A stretch of 64,000 nucleotides of DNA, taken from contig NZ_JAVDSB010000001.1 in the NCBI RefSeq assembly GCF_031455095.1, positions 1,550,001 through 1,614,000 on the forward strand, written 5' to 3'. Positions 9,599-18,332 of this stretch are shown in pieces (position 1 is the stretch's first letter; every line of letters starts with the position of its first letter). Below the pieces are notes generated by a model, which had not been told where the DNA came from, did not search any database, and saw only the letters and a list, made by a program, of their open reading frames with translations. Source of the DNA: Paenibacillus_E qinlingensis_A (lineage in GTDB: Bacteria; Bacillota; Bacilli; Paenibacillales; NBRC-103111). The translations under genes and the position numbers were made by a program.

Positions 9599-9633
9599 AA
9601 CTAATCTCCTTTTGATCTTGCATGTTGATGCGA

Positions 9634-9737
9634 TATTGCACATATGTGTATAATATAAAGTGAAATTTTGCCATCTACAATTATCAAAAAAGCGATTTCT
9701 GTGCCTAATGGCACATTTGGTAACTTAATGTGCAATA
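9634..9737. promoter_or_regulatory. Operator-like palindromes between hypothetical gene and tetR
   Basis: Three related elements lie in this divergent promoter region. TATTGCACAT (9634-9643) recurs as its exact reverse complement ATGTGCAATA (9728-9737). TGCACATATGTGTA (9637-9650) is a near-perfect palindrome. TGTGCCTAATGGCACA (9700-9715) is a perfect 6-bp-arm palindrome. The common core TGTGC/GCACA suggests binding sites for the adjacent TetR-family regulator. Confidence 0.6.
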
Positions 9738-9764
9738 CGATGATAGAAGACTGGTGATGATAAC

Positions 9765-10322
9765 ATGCCCGTGATCGATAGAAGAATAGTCAAATCTCGA
9801 GAATCAATCAAAAGTGCTTTTATAGAACTGATGTCTCAGAAACATTTTAATGAAATTACGATCCAAGATATTTCCAATCGAGCAAATGTCGGTCGAAGAA
9901 CGATTTATCACCACTATTTAGATAAGTTCGATCTACTAGATAAACTGATTGAAGAACATATCAACGAATTGAGGACAATCTGCGAATCAACTTCAGACTT
10001 AGATTTCGTATCAACAAATGTGATGATCTTTGAACATTTTGATCGGAATCAGACATTTTTTTCAACGATGCTCGCAAGCAATGGCGTCACGACATTTCGT
10101 AGTCGTCTTCTGGCGTTTCTTATTGAACAGTTACAACATGAAGTAGATATTACCCAAGGAATTAATAAAGGGTTAAACAAAGGGATTATTCTCACATTCT
10201 TGGGGACTGCTATTGCCGGAATCATCGAATCGTATATGAGGAATGAAATGACAGAATCGCCTAAAGTTGTGGCAGAGCACGTCGGGATGTTATTAGAGCG
10301 AAATCTATTCATGACATACTAA
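9765..10322 (+). CDS. TetR/AcrR-family transcriptional regulator
   Basis: 185 aa. The N-terminal helix-turn-helix (SIKSAFIELMSQKHFNEITI, then QDISNRANVGRRTIYHHYLDK) is a typical TetR DNA-binding domain; the C-terminal ligand-binding half (residues 80-185) resembles the TetR_C_33 / DhaS-like group. ATG 9765 has only a weak GGTGAT ribosome site. It is followed after 30 nt by a metallophosphoesterase gene, probably on the same transcript. Palindromes upstream suggest autoregulation and control of the divergent gene; the ligand is unknown. Confidence 0.9.
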   Translation: MPVIDRRIVKSRESIKSAFIELMSQKHFNEITIQDISNRANVGRRTIYHHYLDKFDLLDKLIEEHINELRTICESTSDLDFVSTNVMIFEHFDRNQTFFSTMLASNGVTTFRSRLLAFLIEQLQHEVDITQGINKGLNKGIILTFLGTAIAGIIESYMRNEMTESPKVVAEHVGMLLERNLFMTY

Positions 10323-10352
10323 ATAACATTCTTTATGGGAAGGAGGGAGTAC

Positions 10353-11129
10353 TTGGAAGGGAATGTATTGTATTGCCTTTACTTATTGCTATTCATCCTT
10401 TTGTTCTACATAGGCTTTATCTTACCTACACAATGGCTAAAAATCGAGCGGATCGCATACGCGCTTCAGCTTAAGTTGAGAATCCTCCAAATTAGCGATT
10501 TGCATGTTGAGCGGTTACGTATTAGTCCAGCTAGAATAGCTGCCATTATCGATAAAGAAAAACCCGATTATATTTGTATAACTGGCGATTTTACCAAGCA
10601 CCGCAAAAGCCTTCCTAAACTAGAAGCGTACTTAAGAGCGCTGTCCATTTGTCATGTACCTATCTACTGCGTGCTGGGTAACCATGATTATCAGCAGAAA
10701 AATGTAACGGAACTTATCCAACTTTTAAGCAAATATGGGCTTCATTTGTTAAGAAATGAGTCGCTGCACTTGGAGAAGTTTGATTTAATAGGTATTGATG
10801 ATTTCGATTCACGTAAGAGTGACATTGGTGCTGCGTTTCAGACCGTTGATCCCAGTAAACCGAAAATCATTATTACTCACGATCCTAACGTAGTGCTGCA
10901 CATAGATAAAGCATATGACTATTTAATGGCTGGTCATCTTCACGGCAAACAATTCAATATTCCTTATTTCTTTAAAATAAAAGACGCAGGTAAGTTACCT
11001 AGAATGGGTATTTATAAGGGATTGCATAAACAATCGAATGGGGCTTACTACATATCCAAGGGTATCGGCCAAACAGGAATCAATGCTAGATTTTTGGTCA
11101 GAAGCGAAATAACCATTCATGAGTTATGA
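10353..11129 (+). CDS. Membrane-anchored metallophosphoesterase, YkuE-like
   Basis: Calcineurin-like phosphoesterase with the ordered motifs SDLH, GDF, GNHD, THDP and GHLHG, which supply the two-metal site. One N-terminal membrane segment (residues about 5-27) anchors it, with the catalytic domain probably outside. TTG 10353 is chosen because AGGAGGG (10341-10347) is 5 nt upstream; the in-frame ATG 10335 precedes that site. The family includes enzymes acting on UDP-sugars or phospholipid-like substrates, but the substrate cannot be inferred here. It is probably co-transcribed with the tetR gene. Confidence 0.88.
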   Translation: MEGNVLYCLYLLLFILLFYIGFILPTQWLKIERIAYALQLKLRILQISDLHVERLRISPARIAAIIDKEKPDYICITGDFTKHRKSLPKLEAYLRALSICHVPIYCVLGNHDYQQKNVTELIQLLSKYGLHLLRNESLHLEKFDLIGIDDFDSRKSDIGAAFQTVDPSKPKIIITHDPNVVLHIDKAYDYLMAGHLHGKQFNIPYFFKIKDAGKLPRMGIYKGLHKQSNGAYYISKGIGQTGINARFLVRSEITIHEL

Positions 11130-11201
11130 AATGAAAAAATCAAGATAGCAGCCAAATCCTCAAAGTATTCCACCAACTAGATGATGCATTGACGATCTGA
11201 T

Positions 11202-11228
11202 GCAGCGCGACTCTTGCGCTGCTTTTTT
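11202..11228 (+). terminator. Rho-independent terminator after phosphoesterase gene
   Basis: Perfect 7-bp GC-rich stem GCAGCGC / GCGCTGC with a 7-nt loop, then six T residues. Confidence 0.88.
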
Positions 11229-11259
11229 GGCATTTAACTAAAAAAGTAAATGCCTACCA

Positions 11260-11290
11260 AAACTGTTTCCAGCTTTTTGCAGTCTAATAA
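11260..11290 (+). promoter_or_regulatory. Candidate autoregulated ECF sigma promoter
   Basis: AAAACTGTTTCC (-35 region with AAC core) followed about 18 nt later by AGTCTAATA (-10 region with GTC core) resembles promoters recognised by Bacillus sigma-W/V/M-type ECF factors. It lies inside the region upstream of the conserved part of the sigma gene, which fits autoregulation. If it is used, the ATG at 11250 cannot be the start codon. Confidence 0.45.
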
Positions 11291-11318
11291 GTATGAAAAC
11301 GGCAAGGAGGGGTTTTGG

Positions 11319-11840
11319 CTGGATACGAAAGAATGGGTAGCAGCAGCAAAAGCAGGAAAAGAAGAGGCCTTCCTTGCGTTACTGGAAACGCGAAAGGAGC
11401 GGCTGTTTCGGATTGCGATCGGTTACTTGCATAATGAAACGGATGCATTAGATGCCGTTCAAGAGACGGTATGCCGAGCTTTCCAAAACCTGAAAAAGCT
11501 GAAGCAGCCCGAGTATTTCGATACTTGGCTTGTACGCATTTTACTAAATGCCTGTGCGGATGAATATCGAAGGAAACGAAAGATGGCTTATACAGGAAAA
11601 GAATCGAAAGGCACAGGTTTTGAAGATACGAGCGACACGAGGGTCAGCCTTCGTCAAGCAGTGGATCAGTTGCCGCCTGAGCAGAAAGAAATCATTATTT
11701 TAAAATACTATCAACAGTTTACATTGAGCGAGGTCGCAGCATTGCTCGAATGTCCGGAAGGTACGGTCAAAACAAGACTGCATAAAGCGCTTGTCAAGCT
11801 GCGGAAAACACTTGGCGAGGAGGTAACTTGCTTTGCTTAA
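11319..11840 (+). CDS. ECF-type RNA polymerase sigma factor (SigV/SigM-like)
   Basis: Alternative sigma factor with region 2 (EEAFLALLETRKERLFRIAI to FDTWLVRILLNACADEYRR) and region 4 (VDQLPPEQKEIIILKYYQQF, then SEVAALLECPEGTVKTRLHKA). The reading frame is open from ATG 11250, but that ATG lacks a ribosome site, and an ECF-like promoter seems to lie between. AAGGAGGGG (11304-11312) is followed after 6 nt by CTG 11319, giving the family-typical start (M)DTKEWVAAAKAGKEEAF, so I infer a rare CTG start; ATG 11250 is the alternative. The stop overlaps the next gene, a DUF4179 protein that is very likely its anti-sigma factor. Confidence 0.9.
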   Translation: MDTKEWVAAAKAGKEEAFLALLETRKERLFRIAIGYLHNETDALDAVQETVCRAFQNLKKLKQPEYFDTWLVRILLNACADEYRRKRKMAYTGKESKGTGFEDTSDTRVSLRQAVDQLPPEQKEIIILKYYQQFTLSEVAALLECPEGTVKTRLHKALVKLRKTLGEEVTCFA

Positions 11841-13188
11841 ACCTGAGAATGGATTGGAAGAGCTTTTACAGGAAGAAGGGGCGAAACTACAGACAATTGC
11901 GATACCATCGCAACTGGATGAAGTGATTCGACAAGGCATGGTCGTGTCTAAAAGACGAAACCGTCAACGTGCTGGTCGACGTTATGCTACTGCAGCAAGC
12001 ATGCTTATCGCGGGAATGTTTTTACTTGGCATGGTACGCGTATCTCCTGCATTTGCTTCATTGGTTGCGGGATTACCCGGCCTATCGGGTATAGTCACTT
12101 TGGTGGCTGGCGACAAAGGGCTCCAAGGAGCTGTCAGGAGCGAATTCGTACAGCCGGTGGATGCTAGCGACAGCCATGACGGCGTCACGTTTACAGTTCA
12201 AGGGATAATCGCCGACGATACGCGGTTAAATGTATTCTTCACAATGAATATGCCATCTGCAGTAGACACGATACCTTACGATCATCTCCGGGTATATGAT
12301 GCAGATACAGGAGAAGATCTTCCAGTTGGAATCGGTTTTGGTTATGCAGCGACAGGTGCACATGGGAAGCCTAGACAGGAATTTCTAGATAGGATGGATA
12401 TAACGCTATCCGCTGGTCAAAAGATGCCAGATCGTGTTGGGGTTAGTTTTATGCTGATGCCTTTCGAAAATCAAACATGGAACGCAGTCATTCCCATTGA
12501 TAAAGCACGTTTTAAAGGGTTGAAAGAAACGATTCCGCTTGGGCAAACTGTTACTGTCGATGGTCAACGTGTACTGTTTAAGGAAGCCACGATTAATCCC
12601 ACAAGCATTCAAGTAGAAGTTGCATTTGACGCAAGTAATTCGATGAAGCTATTTGGAATAAATGACTTACGAATTGTAACGGATACAGGGGAGGAACTAC
12701 GTAATCAAGGCTGGTTTGGGAAACAAGACGGGGGACAAACACTACAGTTTGAGAGTGCCTTTTTTTCCAAGCCGAAGCATCTTGTTTTAAAAGGCAGCCG
12801 CATCATGGCGCTAGATAAATCGAAACTGGAAATGCAGCTCGATTTGGATGAGCAAAGAATCGTGCAAGCGCCAGACGACAAGGTTCGAATTGTAACGATA
12901 GATAAAGTTAATGATGATCATTATAGCCTCGTATTAGGTGTCCAAAGTGATCTGGATCGAGATCATTACGGGTTTACCATACTCAATGGAGAAGTACATG
13001 ATGCGAAGGGGACAGAGTTTCAATGGGGCAGCTATCGTACGACCTCAACCTCAACGAACGAAGGCGGGATGGAGAGTATGATTAGCTCTCAATTAATCTT
13101 GGATAAACCTTATACAAATCCATTCACATTTGAAATCACGAATTATCCATCTTGGATCGAGCAACCTTTTGAAATCAAGTTGAAGTAA
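11833..13188 (+). CDS. DUF4179-domain membrane protein, probable anti-sigma factor
   Basis: 451 aa with one membrane segment near residues 54-72 (ATAASMLIAGMFLLGMV), a short cytoplasmic N-terminus and a large extracellular part of DUF4179/DUF5643 type (IIADDTRLNVFFTMN and following). Proteins of this architecture encoded directly behind an ECF sigma factor sequester it at the membrane until an envelope signal arrives. TTG 11833 has GGAGG 9 nt upstream, and the start overlaps the sigma gene by 8 nt, so the pair is translationally coupled. The signal sensed is unknown. Confidence 0.85.
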   Translation: MLKPENGLEELLQEEGAKLQTIAIPSQLDEVIRQGMVVSKRRNRQRAGRRYATAASMLIAGMFLLGMVRVSPAFASLVAGLPGLSGIVTLVAGDKGLQGAVRSEFVQPVDASDSHDGVTFTVQGIIADDTRLNVFFTMNMPSAVDTIPYDHLRVYDADTGEDLPVGIGFGYAATGAHGKPRQEFLDRMDITLSAGQKMPDRVGVSFMLMPFENQTWNAVIPIDKARFKGLKETIPLGQTVTVDGQRVLFKEATINPTSIQVEVAFDASNSMKLFGINDLRIVTDTGEELRNQGWFGKQDGGQTLQFESAFFSKPKHLVLKGSRIMALDKSKLEMQLDLDEQRIVQAPDDKVRIVTIDKVNDDHYSLVLGVQSDLDRDHYGFTILNGEVHDAKGTEFQWGSYRTTSTSTNEGGMESMISSQLILDKPYTNPFTFEITNYPSWIEQPFEIKLK

Positions 13189-13192
13189 ACGG

Positions 13193-13217
13193 ATCCCCGC
13201 ATATCGGGGATTTCATT
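13193..13217 (+). terminator. Hairpin after anti-sigma gene
   Basis: Perfect 7-bp stem ATCCCCG / CGGGGAT around a 5-nt loop, followed by the poor T-tract TTCATT; probably a weak terminator. Confidence 0.5.
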
Positions 13218-13237
13218 AAACCTAAAGGGGATTTTCA

Positions 13238-13912
13238 ATGAAGGATTTGAACCATAAAAGCCTGTTTATTATGCTAGTTAGCCTGTCTATATTGAACGTA
13301 GTTGTTTATATCATTTGTAGGAATAAAACCTATTATGATTTTTTGATCTGGAATTTATTTTTGGCTTGGATTCCTTTTGTTCTGTCTACTTTGATTTATC
13401 TGATATACAAGCGAAGTAAAGTGAAGACAATTTTTCTGGTATTCATTGGTATGCTTTGGTTACTTTTCTTTCCGAATTCCCCGTACGTTATAACGGATCT
13501 CATTCATTTAAATTTAAAGAGTGATTTATATGTAAAAACCACGGATATTCGTTTTGCTTATTGGGTTGATTTTTTAGTAATCAGTCTATTTTCTTGGACT
13601 AGTTTGTTACTTGGAGCCATATCCATGTATCAACTTCAATACATCCTAATGAATGTATACAACAAAATGATAGCGTGGTGTTTTGTCATTGGAACATCAG
13701 TTGCAGGTGGGTATGGCATTTTGTTAGGTAGAGAGTATCGCTTAAATAGTTGGGAGGCTATAACGGATTGGAGCAAAGTAACTGACATTATAAAAGTAAG
13801 TTTAACTAGTCATTCGATTTTCTTTTGTTTGTTATTCGGCTTATTTATTGGTACCGTGTATGTATCGATTTATGTATTAATAAACCATGTGAGTAAATTA
13901 AGTCAGAACTAA
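13238..13912 (+). CDS. DUF1361-domain integral membrane protein
   Basis: 224 aa with about six hydrophobic membrane segments. The segment NLFLAWIPFVLS and the motif LLFFPNSPYVITDLIHL are characteristic of the DUF1361 family, whose function is not known. ATG 13238 is preceded by AAAGGGG. The gene stands alone between the hairpin after the anti-sigma gene and a hairpin shared with the convergent glycan operon. Confidence 0.85.
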   Translation: MKDLNHKSLFIMLVSLSILNVVVYIICRNKTYYDFLIWNLFLAWIPFVLSTLIYLIYKRSKVKTIFLVFIGMLWLLFFPNSPYVITDLIHLNLKSDLYVKTTDIRFAYWVDFLVISLFSWTSLLLGAISMYQLQYILMNVYNKMIAWCFVIGTSVAGGYGILLGREYRLNSWEAITDWSKVTDIIKVSLTSHSIFFCLLFGLFIGTVYVSIYVLINHVSKLSQN

Positions 13913-13926
13913 GTAGGAGAAGTAAT

Positions 13927-13946
13927 AGCCGCGTCATCCGCGGCTT
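13927..13946. terminator. Hairpin between convergent transcription units
   Basis: AGCCGCG / CGCGGCT with a 5-nt loop between the DUF1361 gene and the end of the minus-strand glycosyltransferase operon. The flanking T/A tracts are weak. Confidence 0.5.
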
Positions 13947-13971
13947 GAATGTTTGTACATATCCGTTTGTT

Positions 13972-15030
13972 TTAGAAAAGTTTTTCCTTGAAAGGCAGCT
14001 CCAGCAACGTCTGAAAAGAGTTCCTATTCACCTCATATTGCTCCGTAATGTAACCCTGATTTACTTCGATCTTCGCAACTCTATCTAGAATGGCATCCAT
14101 TAACTGGTCGTGATGTGTAGGTAGTATATACTCTGGAAGATTAATGGAGTAACCGAAATCCAGTGATTTAAAGCGGTAACCTAGGCAAATGAAGGGGACT
14201 CCAGCAGCTGCGGAAAGATAATTGCTGTGGAGTTTGAAATTGATCGTTAAGTCATAGGCTTGCATGATATCGATCAAATCCTCGTAATGATGCAATCGCT
14301 GATCCAGCTTCACATGCTCCGTATCACCAAGCTTACGGTAAAGACGCTCACATGCTTCTCGGTCAGGACCCCATACTGGAAAAATCGTAATATCGTAGCC
14401 TTGCCAAATCAAACGCCGAAGTGCCTCGACTAAATGCTTTTCCACTTTTTCCTCACTACCACCAAAAATGCGATTATACGCTGTTCCCCAGTTGACACCA
14501 ATGACACGTTTCGAACCTTCACGTTTCTTACGAACAGGACTTGGCAGCAGAAATGCAGGATCGCCGCTGATCATGGTTTTCTCCATGGCTACACCAGAAT
14601 GCTGGAGAAACTGCTGCGAGAGTGGACCGCGTACTCCGCAGAAGGCAGACTGGCGGACAACTTCAGCGAGCTTTGCGCTTGTCGGTTTATGCTCTCCGGT
14701 ATAGGCCAGATGGAGGGAGGTTTGACCTGATTCATCTAAAGGCGTGTACTCTGGACGATCATGTCCACTTCCCCAGATGATCACTTGTTTATTTTTTTGA
14801 ATAGCCTGGTGAACAACGTCGATATAGCCAGGAATTAATAGCGATCCACCACCCAAAACAATGGTATCGTAGGGGCCGTGATTTCGAATATCCACACCTG
14901 GAATCGAGGGGATAACATCATACGTTTTGGAGGATAGATATTTCCAACTTAATTCTCGAAACAATTGCCACATGAGTTCATCACCAATATTATTAAAGCC
15001 AATCCAACCCAAATATAAAATGCGTTTCAT
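13972..15030 (-). CDS. Polysaccharide pyruvyl transferase family protein
   Basis: 352 aa beginning MKRILYLGWIGFNNIGDELMW; the NIGDE segment, DTIVLGGGSLL, the VRGPLSQQFL-type segment and FKLHSNYLSAAAGVPFICL fit the polysaccharide pyruvyl transferase family (CsaB-like), which adds ketal-pyruvate to glycan residues, although some members have other activities. The start codon overlaps the stop of the upstream glycosyltransferase by 4 nt (ATGA). It is the last gene of a minus-strand glycan operon starting at 18516. Pyruvylation of a spore or cell-wall polysaccharide is the likely role; the acceptor is unknown. Confidence 0.82.
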   Translation of the reverse strand: MKRILYLGWIGFNNIGDELMWQLFRELSWKYLSSKTYDVIPSIPGVDIRNHGPYDTIVLGGGSLLIPGYIDVVHQAIQKNKQVIIWGSGHDRPEYTPLDESGQTSLHLAYTGEHKPTSAKLAEVVRQSAFCGVRGPLSQQFLQHSGVAMEKTMISGDPAFLLPSPVRKKREGSKRVIGVNWGTAYNRIFGGSEEKVEKHLVEALRRLIWQGYDITIFPVWGPDREACERLYRKLGDTEHVKLDQRLHHYEDLIDIMQAYDLTINFKLHSNYLSAAAGVPFICLGYRFKSLDFGYSINLPEYILPTHHDQLMDAILDRVAKIEVNQGYITEQYEVNRNSFQTLLELPFKEKLF

Positions 15031-16169
15031 AATTGTCCCCTTTCTCGCGATAGCCGTGAAACTGATTGATAGATGTGGATCAGTTGATCCGTGTTACGCT
15101 CACTATGAAACAAGTGTTCGACCCACCGTCTGTTTGCTTGTCCTTGTGCCTTTAAGACTTCCAATCTCTGATAACCTCTTACAATTTGATCGGCAAACAG
15201 ATATCGTGAATGTGGAGCATTCGATCCGTGATCACCGAAATAGAGCGACCAAGCATCCTCGTAATTGTCAGGTTCCACCCATCCAAAGAAACCATTGTTG
15301 CCGATGGCCAGCACCGGTTTCTCTGTAGCCAGTGCTTCGAGTGCAACCCGTCCAGTTCCGACCACGATATCGGCAGCGTTATAATAATCATGCATGTGGG
15401 TTTGCTGCCCGGCTAAATGAATGAACGTCCTGCCGCATTCCTTATGAATGAAATCAGCTAGTCGCTGAATCGCATCCCGCTTCGGACCGTCACCTACGAC
15501 GACAAGCTCGAACTGCAGCCAGCCATACCGATGGAGATCCTTCATCGCACGCAGCAGGATGTCACAGGCCGTCGCTTTGCCCCAAGCTAAACGACTGGCA
15601 TAAACGATGAGAATGGATGATTCGGAAATACCGAGTTCCGAGCGCACCTTGGTATGTTGAGATGACGGATAAAATTCCCCAAGGTCAATACCGTTTGGAA
15701 TTACATACGACGGATAACCGATATGATCCACGTATTGTTGGACAGGTTTGCTTACACTGATTACGGCTTTCGATTGGGAGAGGAGAGATCCAAGACTGTC
15801 TTTGGGGTAATACGTCCCATGGGTTGTGAAAATTAAGGGAATACCTTCACTGTTCGCAGCTTCTGCAGCCAAAAGACCAGAGGGAGTTTGATGCGCATGA
15901 ACGCAATCGAAATTGCCCATCTTCATGATATTTTGCAGCTTCTCAATCCATCCCAAGTTGTTGGTGGACCCGCCTTCAGGAGAATCCAAGAGATATACCG
16001 TACATCCAACTTGTTCAAACGAGGAACGAAGTTCACCATCGGACGATACCAGCGCGACTCTATGACCTCTTTGAATTAATGACTTTGTCAAGCTTAGTAC
16101 ATGTGTCTCCGTGCCAGCTGGGGCTAATTGATCAAGTACCATCAGCACAGACAATGGAAAAGTGGTCAT
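15027..16169 (-). CDS. GT4-type (GT-B fold) glycosyltransferase
   Basis: 380 aa. The N-terminal half has SVLMVLDQLAPAGTETHVLSL and FTTHGTYYPK; the C-terminal donor-binding half has IPNGIDLGEFYP, VYASRLAWGKA and ADIVVGTGRVALEALATEKP, the last being the conserved region that contacts the nucleotide sugar (the usual E-x7-E is partly altered: no first Glu, GTGRVALEAL). It transfers an activated sugar to a growing glycan in the cytoplasm. It overlaps both neighbours by 4 nt, showing tight coupling in the operon. Donor and acceptor are unknown. Confidence 0.87.
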   Translation of the reverse strand: MTTFPLSVLMVLDQLAPAGTETHVLSLTKSLIQRGHRVALVSSDGELRSSFEQVGCTVYLLDSPEGGSTNNLGWIEKLQNIMKMGNFDCVHAHQTPSGLLAAEAANSEGIPLIFTTHGTYYPKDSLGSLLSQSKAVISVSKPVQQYVDHIGYPSYVIPNGIDLGEFYPSSQHTKVRSELGISESSILIVYASRLAWGKATACDILLRAMKDLHRYGWLQFELVVVGDGPKRDAIQRLADFIHKECGRTFIHLAGQQTHMHDYYNAADIVVGTGRVALEALATEKPVLAIGNNGFFGWVEPDNYEDAWSLYFGDHGSNAPHSRYLFADQIVRGYQRLEVLKAQGQANRRWVEHLFHSERNTDQLIHIYQSVSRLSRERGQL

Positions 16170-16867
16170 GAGGAGTCTCCCCCTTTTCCGAAGTACGCTA
16201 GAGACCTTTGATTACTGTGTAAACGATAGTAATACAGCACTTCGCGAATATTCTCGATTCGAGCTCCGATATTGAGAAACTTAACAATAAATTCATAATC
16301 TTCAGCGCCATCGATCCGCCTTGTAAGTCCTCCAATCTGGTCGAAAATCGCTCCCCTGAACATGATCGTCCCATTGCACACGCAGTGGCCGCCATTCTGG
16401 TAAACTTTACGTATTTCCTCACCGTACTTCAGCCAGTTAGCCGGGATATATTGTCGATTAAGTTCGCTCTTAAAGGAAGCATAGTTACATCCAACCAAGG
16501 CAAGTTCAGGATGGTTTTGAAGGAAATTCACCTGCTTCTCGAAACGGGCTCCATGAGAGAAGTCATCGGAGTCCTGAACGGCGATGTACTCTCCTCGGGC
16601 TAAGAATAAACCCGTGGACAATGCACCGGCATAGCCAACATTTCTCGGTAAGCGAACAAGGATAAAACGATCGAGATTGACCTCATTTTCCGTCATCCAC
16701 GAATGTACGACTTCGATCGATCGATCTGTGGAAGCATCATCTACAAATATGATTTCTATATTCAGATAGGTTTGATGTAGGAGGCTGTCGAGACATTCAA
16801 TCAGATATAATTCTCGGTTAAAGTTGGTAATAACGACACTGACCATGCCGGGTTCACGCTTCATCAT
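16166..16867 (-). CDS. GT2-family glycosyltransferase
   Basis: GT-A fold enzyme of about 233 aa. VSVVITNFNRELYLIECLDS and IEIIFVDDASTDRS are the nucleotide-binding N-terminus, and QDSDD is the metal-binding DxD-type motif; GAEDYEFIVKFL supplies the likely catalytic acidic residues. The open frame extends to 16972, but AAGGAGGA (16879-16886) supports ATG 16867, about 11 nt downstream. That start lies inside the end of the upstream glycosyltransferase gene (overlap 14 nt), consistent with translational coupling. Confidence 0.87.
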   Translation of the reverse strand: MMKREPGMVSVVITNFNRELYLIECLDSLLHQTYLNIEIIFVDDASTDRSIEVVHSWMTENEVNLDRFILVRLPRNVGYAGALSTGLFLARGEYIAVQDSDDFSHGARFEKQVNFLQNHPELALVGCNYASFKSELNRQYIPANWLKYGEEIRKVYQNGGHCVCNGTIMFRGAIFDQIGGLTRRIDGAEDYEFIVKFLNIGARIENIREVLYYYRLHSNQRSLAYFGKGGDSS

Positions 16868-18332
16868 GATGATCCATTCCTCCTTTTCTGTCCAAAATAG
16901 TATGCATGGCTTCGATATGGTCGCCAATAATTTGTATCGCCGCTTGAGAATATCGTTCTCCCGCCAAATCATGTTTACCGTGTCGGTAACGGTTCAGTCT
17001 GTCTACCTCGACATGGTGTACCGGCAAGCTGTGCAACCCTCCCAGAAGTCCCAGCGCATATGCTTTGGGTGGACACTGCAGATTTGTCCAATGCATGACT
17101 TCCAGCGCTCGCCGGTTCATGGCAAACGGTACGTTGACAAGCGAAGCATTCTCGAGATCTTCTCTACCAAGCGCAACGTTCAGCGCATATTTCAGAGCTG
17201 TTACCGTCCCAGGAGGCATGCGCATACCTAAATGTTGATTCAACTGGTTGACTGCCAAATCACAGCAGGTTGCAGCAGCATCTACGAAAGGTGAAAGATC
17301 TTGCCACGGGATGATAAAATCACCGTCTAAGAATAGTAAAATTTCACTTTGCGCAGCATAGGCTCCAATTGCTCGGCCTACATCCGTACCAAGCGACTCC
17401 TGAAAGCTGAGGGTAACTGCTCCATGCGCCCGGGCAATCATCTCGGTCTGGTCGCTTGATCCATTGATGACCACGATAATTTCCTTTGGACCAAGCATCT
17501 GAGCTTCCAGGATGACTTGCCCAATCGTAGCTTCCTCGTTCTGTGCAGGGATAATGACAGATAACGACTTCGCATCATCGGTACTCCCTTTAAAAGAGAA
17601 GTCCGTGCCGGGGCACGGAGGAGGCAATAATAGGCTACCTTGGTTAAGCTTCTCGACCATATCCCTTCTTCGAGCTCCGTCATTCCAACCTCCTCTAGGA
17701 GGAGGTAAGAGAGAGAGGTAAGCTTCAAGCCGTTCTTTTATCGCAAAAGAAGTCTTTACACCATGCTGCTCGAGAGAAGACAGCGGGGATGATAATCGCT
17801 CGTTTACACCTATACGCCATTGAGACTTGGTTAATATAAGGTGTGATTGAATAGGATTTCTTAGAATTTGAAGTCCGTTGTGAGCGCTCCACTCAGAAAA
17901 GGGCAGGGCAATGGGAAGATTGGCAAGTGAGGCACTGCCCAGCTCAGGTCTATCGGAGAACTCATTGATTAACCTGTCCCATAGGGGCAAAGGTGAGACA
18001 CTTAAGAATGGGTCCAACCTGATCTTTCCTTGCGTTAAAATAACATCAGACTGCCCATTTTGAAGCGTTTCAAGCATCCACTTCAGTTCAAATGGATCGC
18101 TAAGGTCATCTGTAATCAAAACGAACTTTTCAGTTGGCTCACAAAAGTTAGACTCACCATACAAGGTCAAGCGATTGTTCTCTACATCCCCTAGATACAT
18201 AGGAACGCTCAAAGAAGCTTTGCAACAGTTGGTTACGAATTGGGTAAGCGTATCGTGACTCCGGTATGAAACTATAATTAGGCCAACGGTCGTCTCCGAT
18301 TTCTTTCGGTACTTATTAAATAACCCGAACAT
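16854..18332 (-). CDS. Large glycosyltransferase with two GT2-like halves
   Basis: About 492 aa. The C-terminal half (from about residue 255) is a clear GT2 domain: LSVIIPAQNEEATIGQVILE, EIIVVINGSSDQTEMIA and the metal site FLDGDF. The N-terminal half also begins like a GT2 domain (VGLIIVSYRSHDTLTQFV, then VLITDDLSDPF) but lacks a convincing DxD motif, so it may be an inactive or acceptor-binding duplicate. ATG 18332 is used; a TTG six nt upstream is possible. The start overlaps the preceding small gene by 17 nt and no separate ribosome site is evident. Confidence 0.82.
   Translation of the reverse strand: MFGLFNKYRKKSETTVGLIIVSYRSHDTLTQFVTNCCKASLSVPMYLGDVENNRLTLYGESNFCEPTEKFVLITDDLSDPFELKWMLETLQNGQSDVILTQGKIRLDPFLSVSPLPLWDRLINEFSDRPELGSASLANLPIALPFSEWSAHNGLQILRNPIQSHLILTKSQWRIGVNERLSSPLSSLEQHGVKTSFAIKERLEAYLSLLPPPRGGWNDGARRRDMVEKLNQGSLLLPPPCPGTDFSFKGSTDDAKSLSVIIPAQNEEATIGQVILEAQMLGPKEIIVVINGSSDQTEMIARAHGAVTLSFQESLGTDVGRAIGAYAAQSEILLFLDGDFIIPWQDLSPFVDAAATCCDLAVNQLNQHLGMRMPPGTVTALKYALNVALGREDLENASLVNVPFAMNRRALEVMHWTNLQCPPKAYALGLLGGLHSLPVHHVEVDRLNRYRHGKHDLAGERYSQAAIQIIGDHIEAMHTILDRKGGMDHHDEA

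Noticed and set aside
14927..15328. 133-codon plus-strand frame across the glycan operon
   Set aside because: Antisense to two well-supported genes and without motif or ribosome site.
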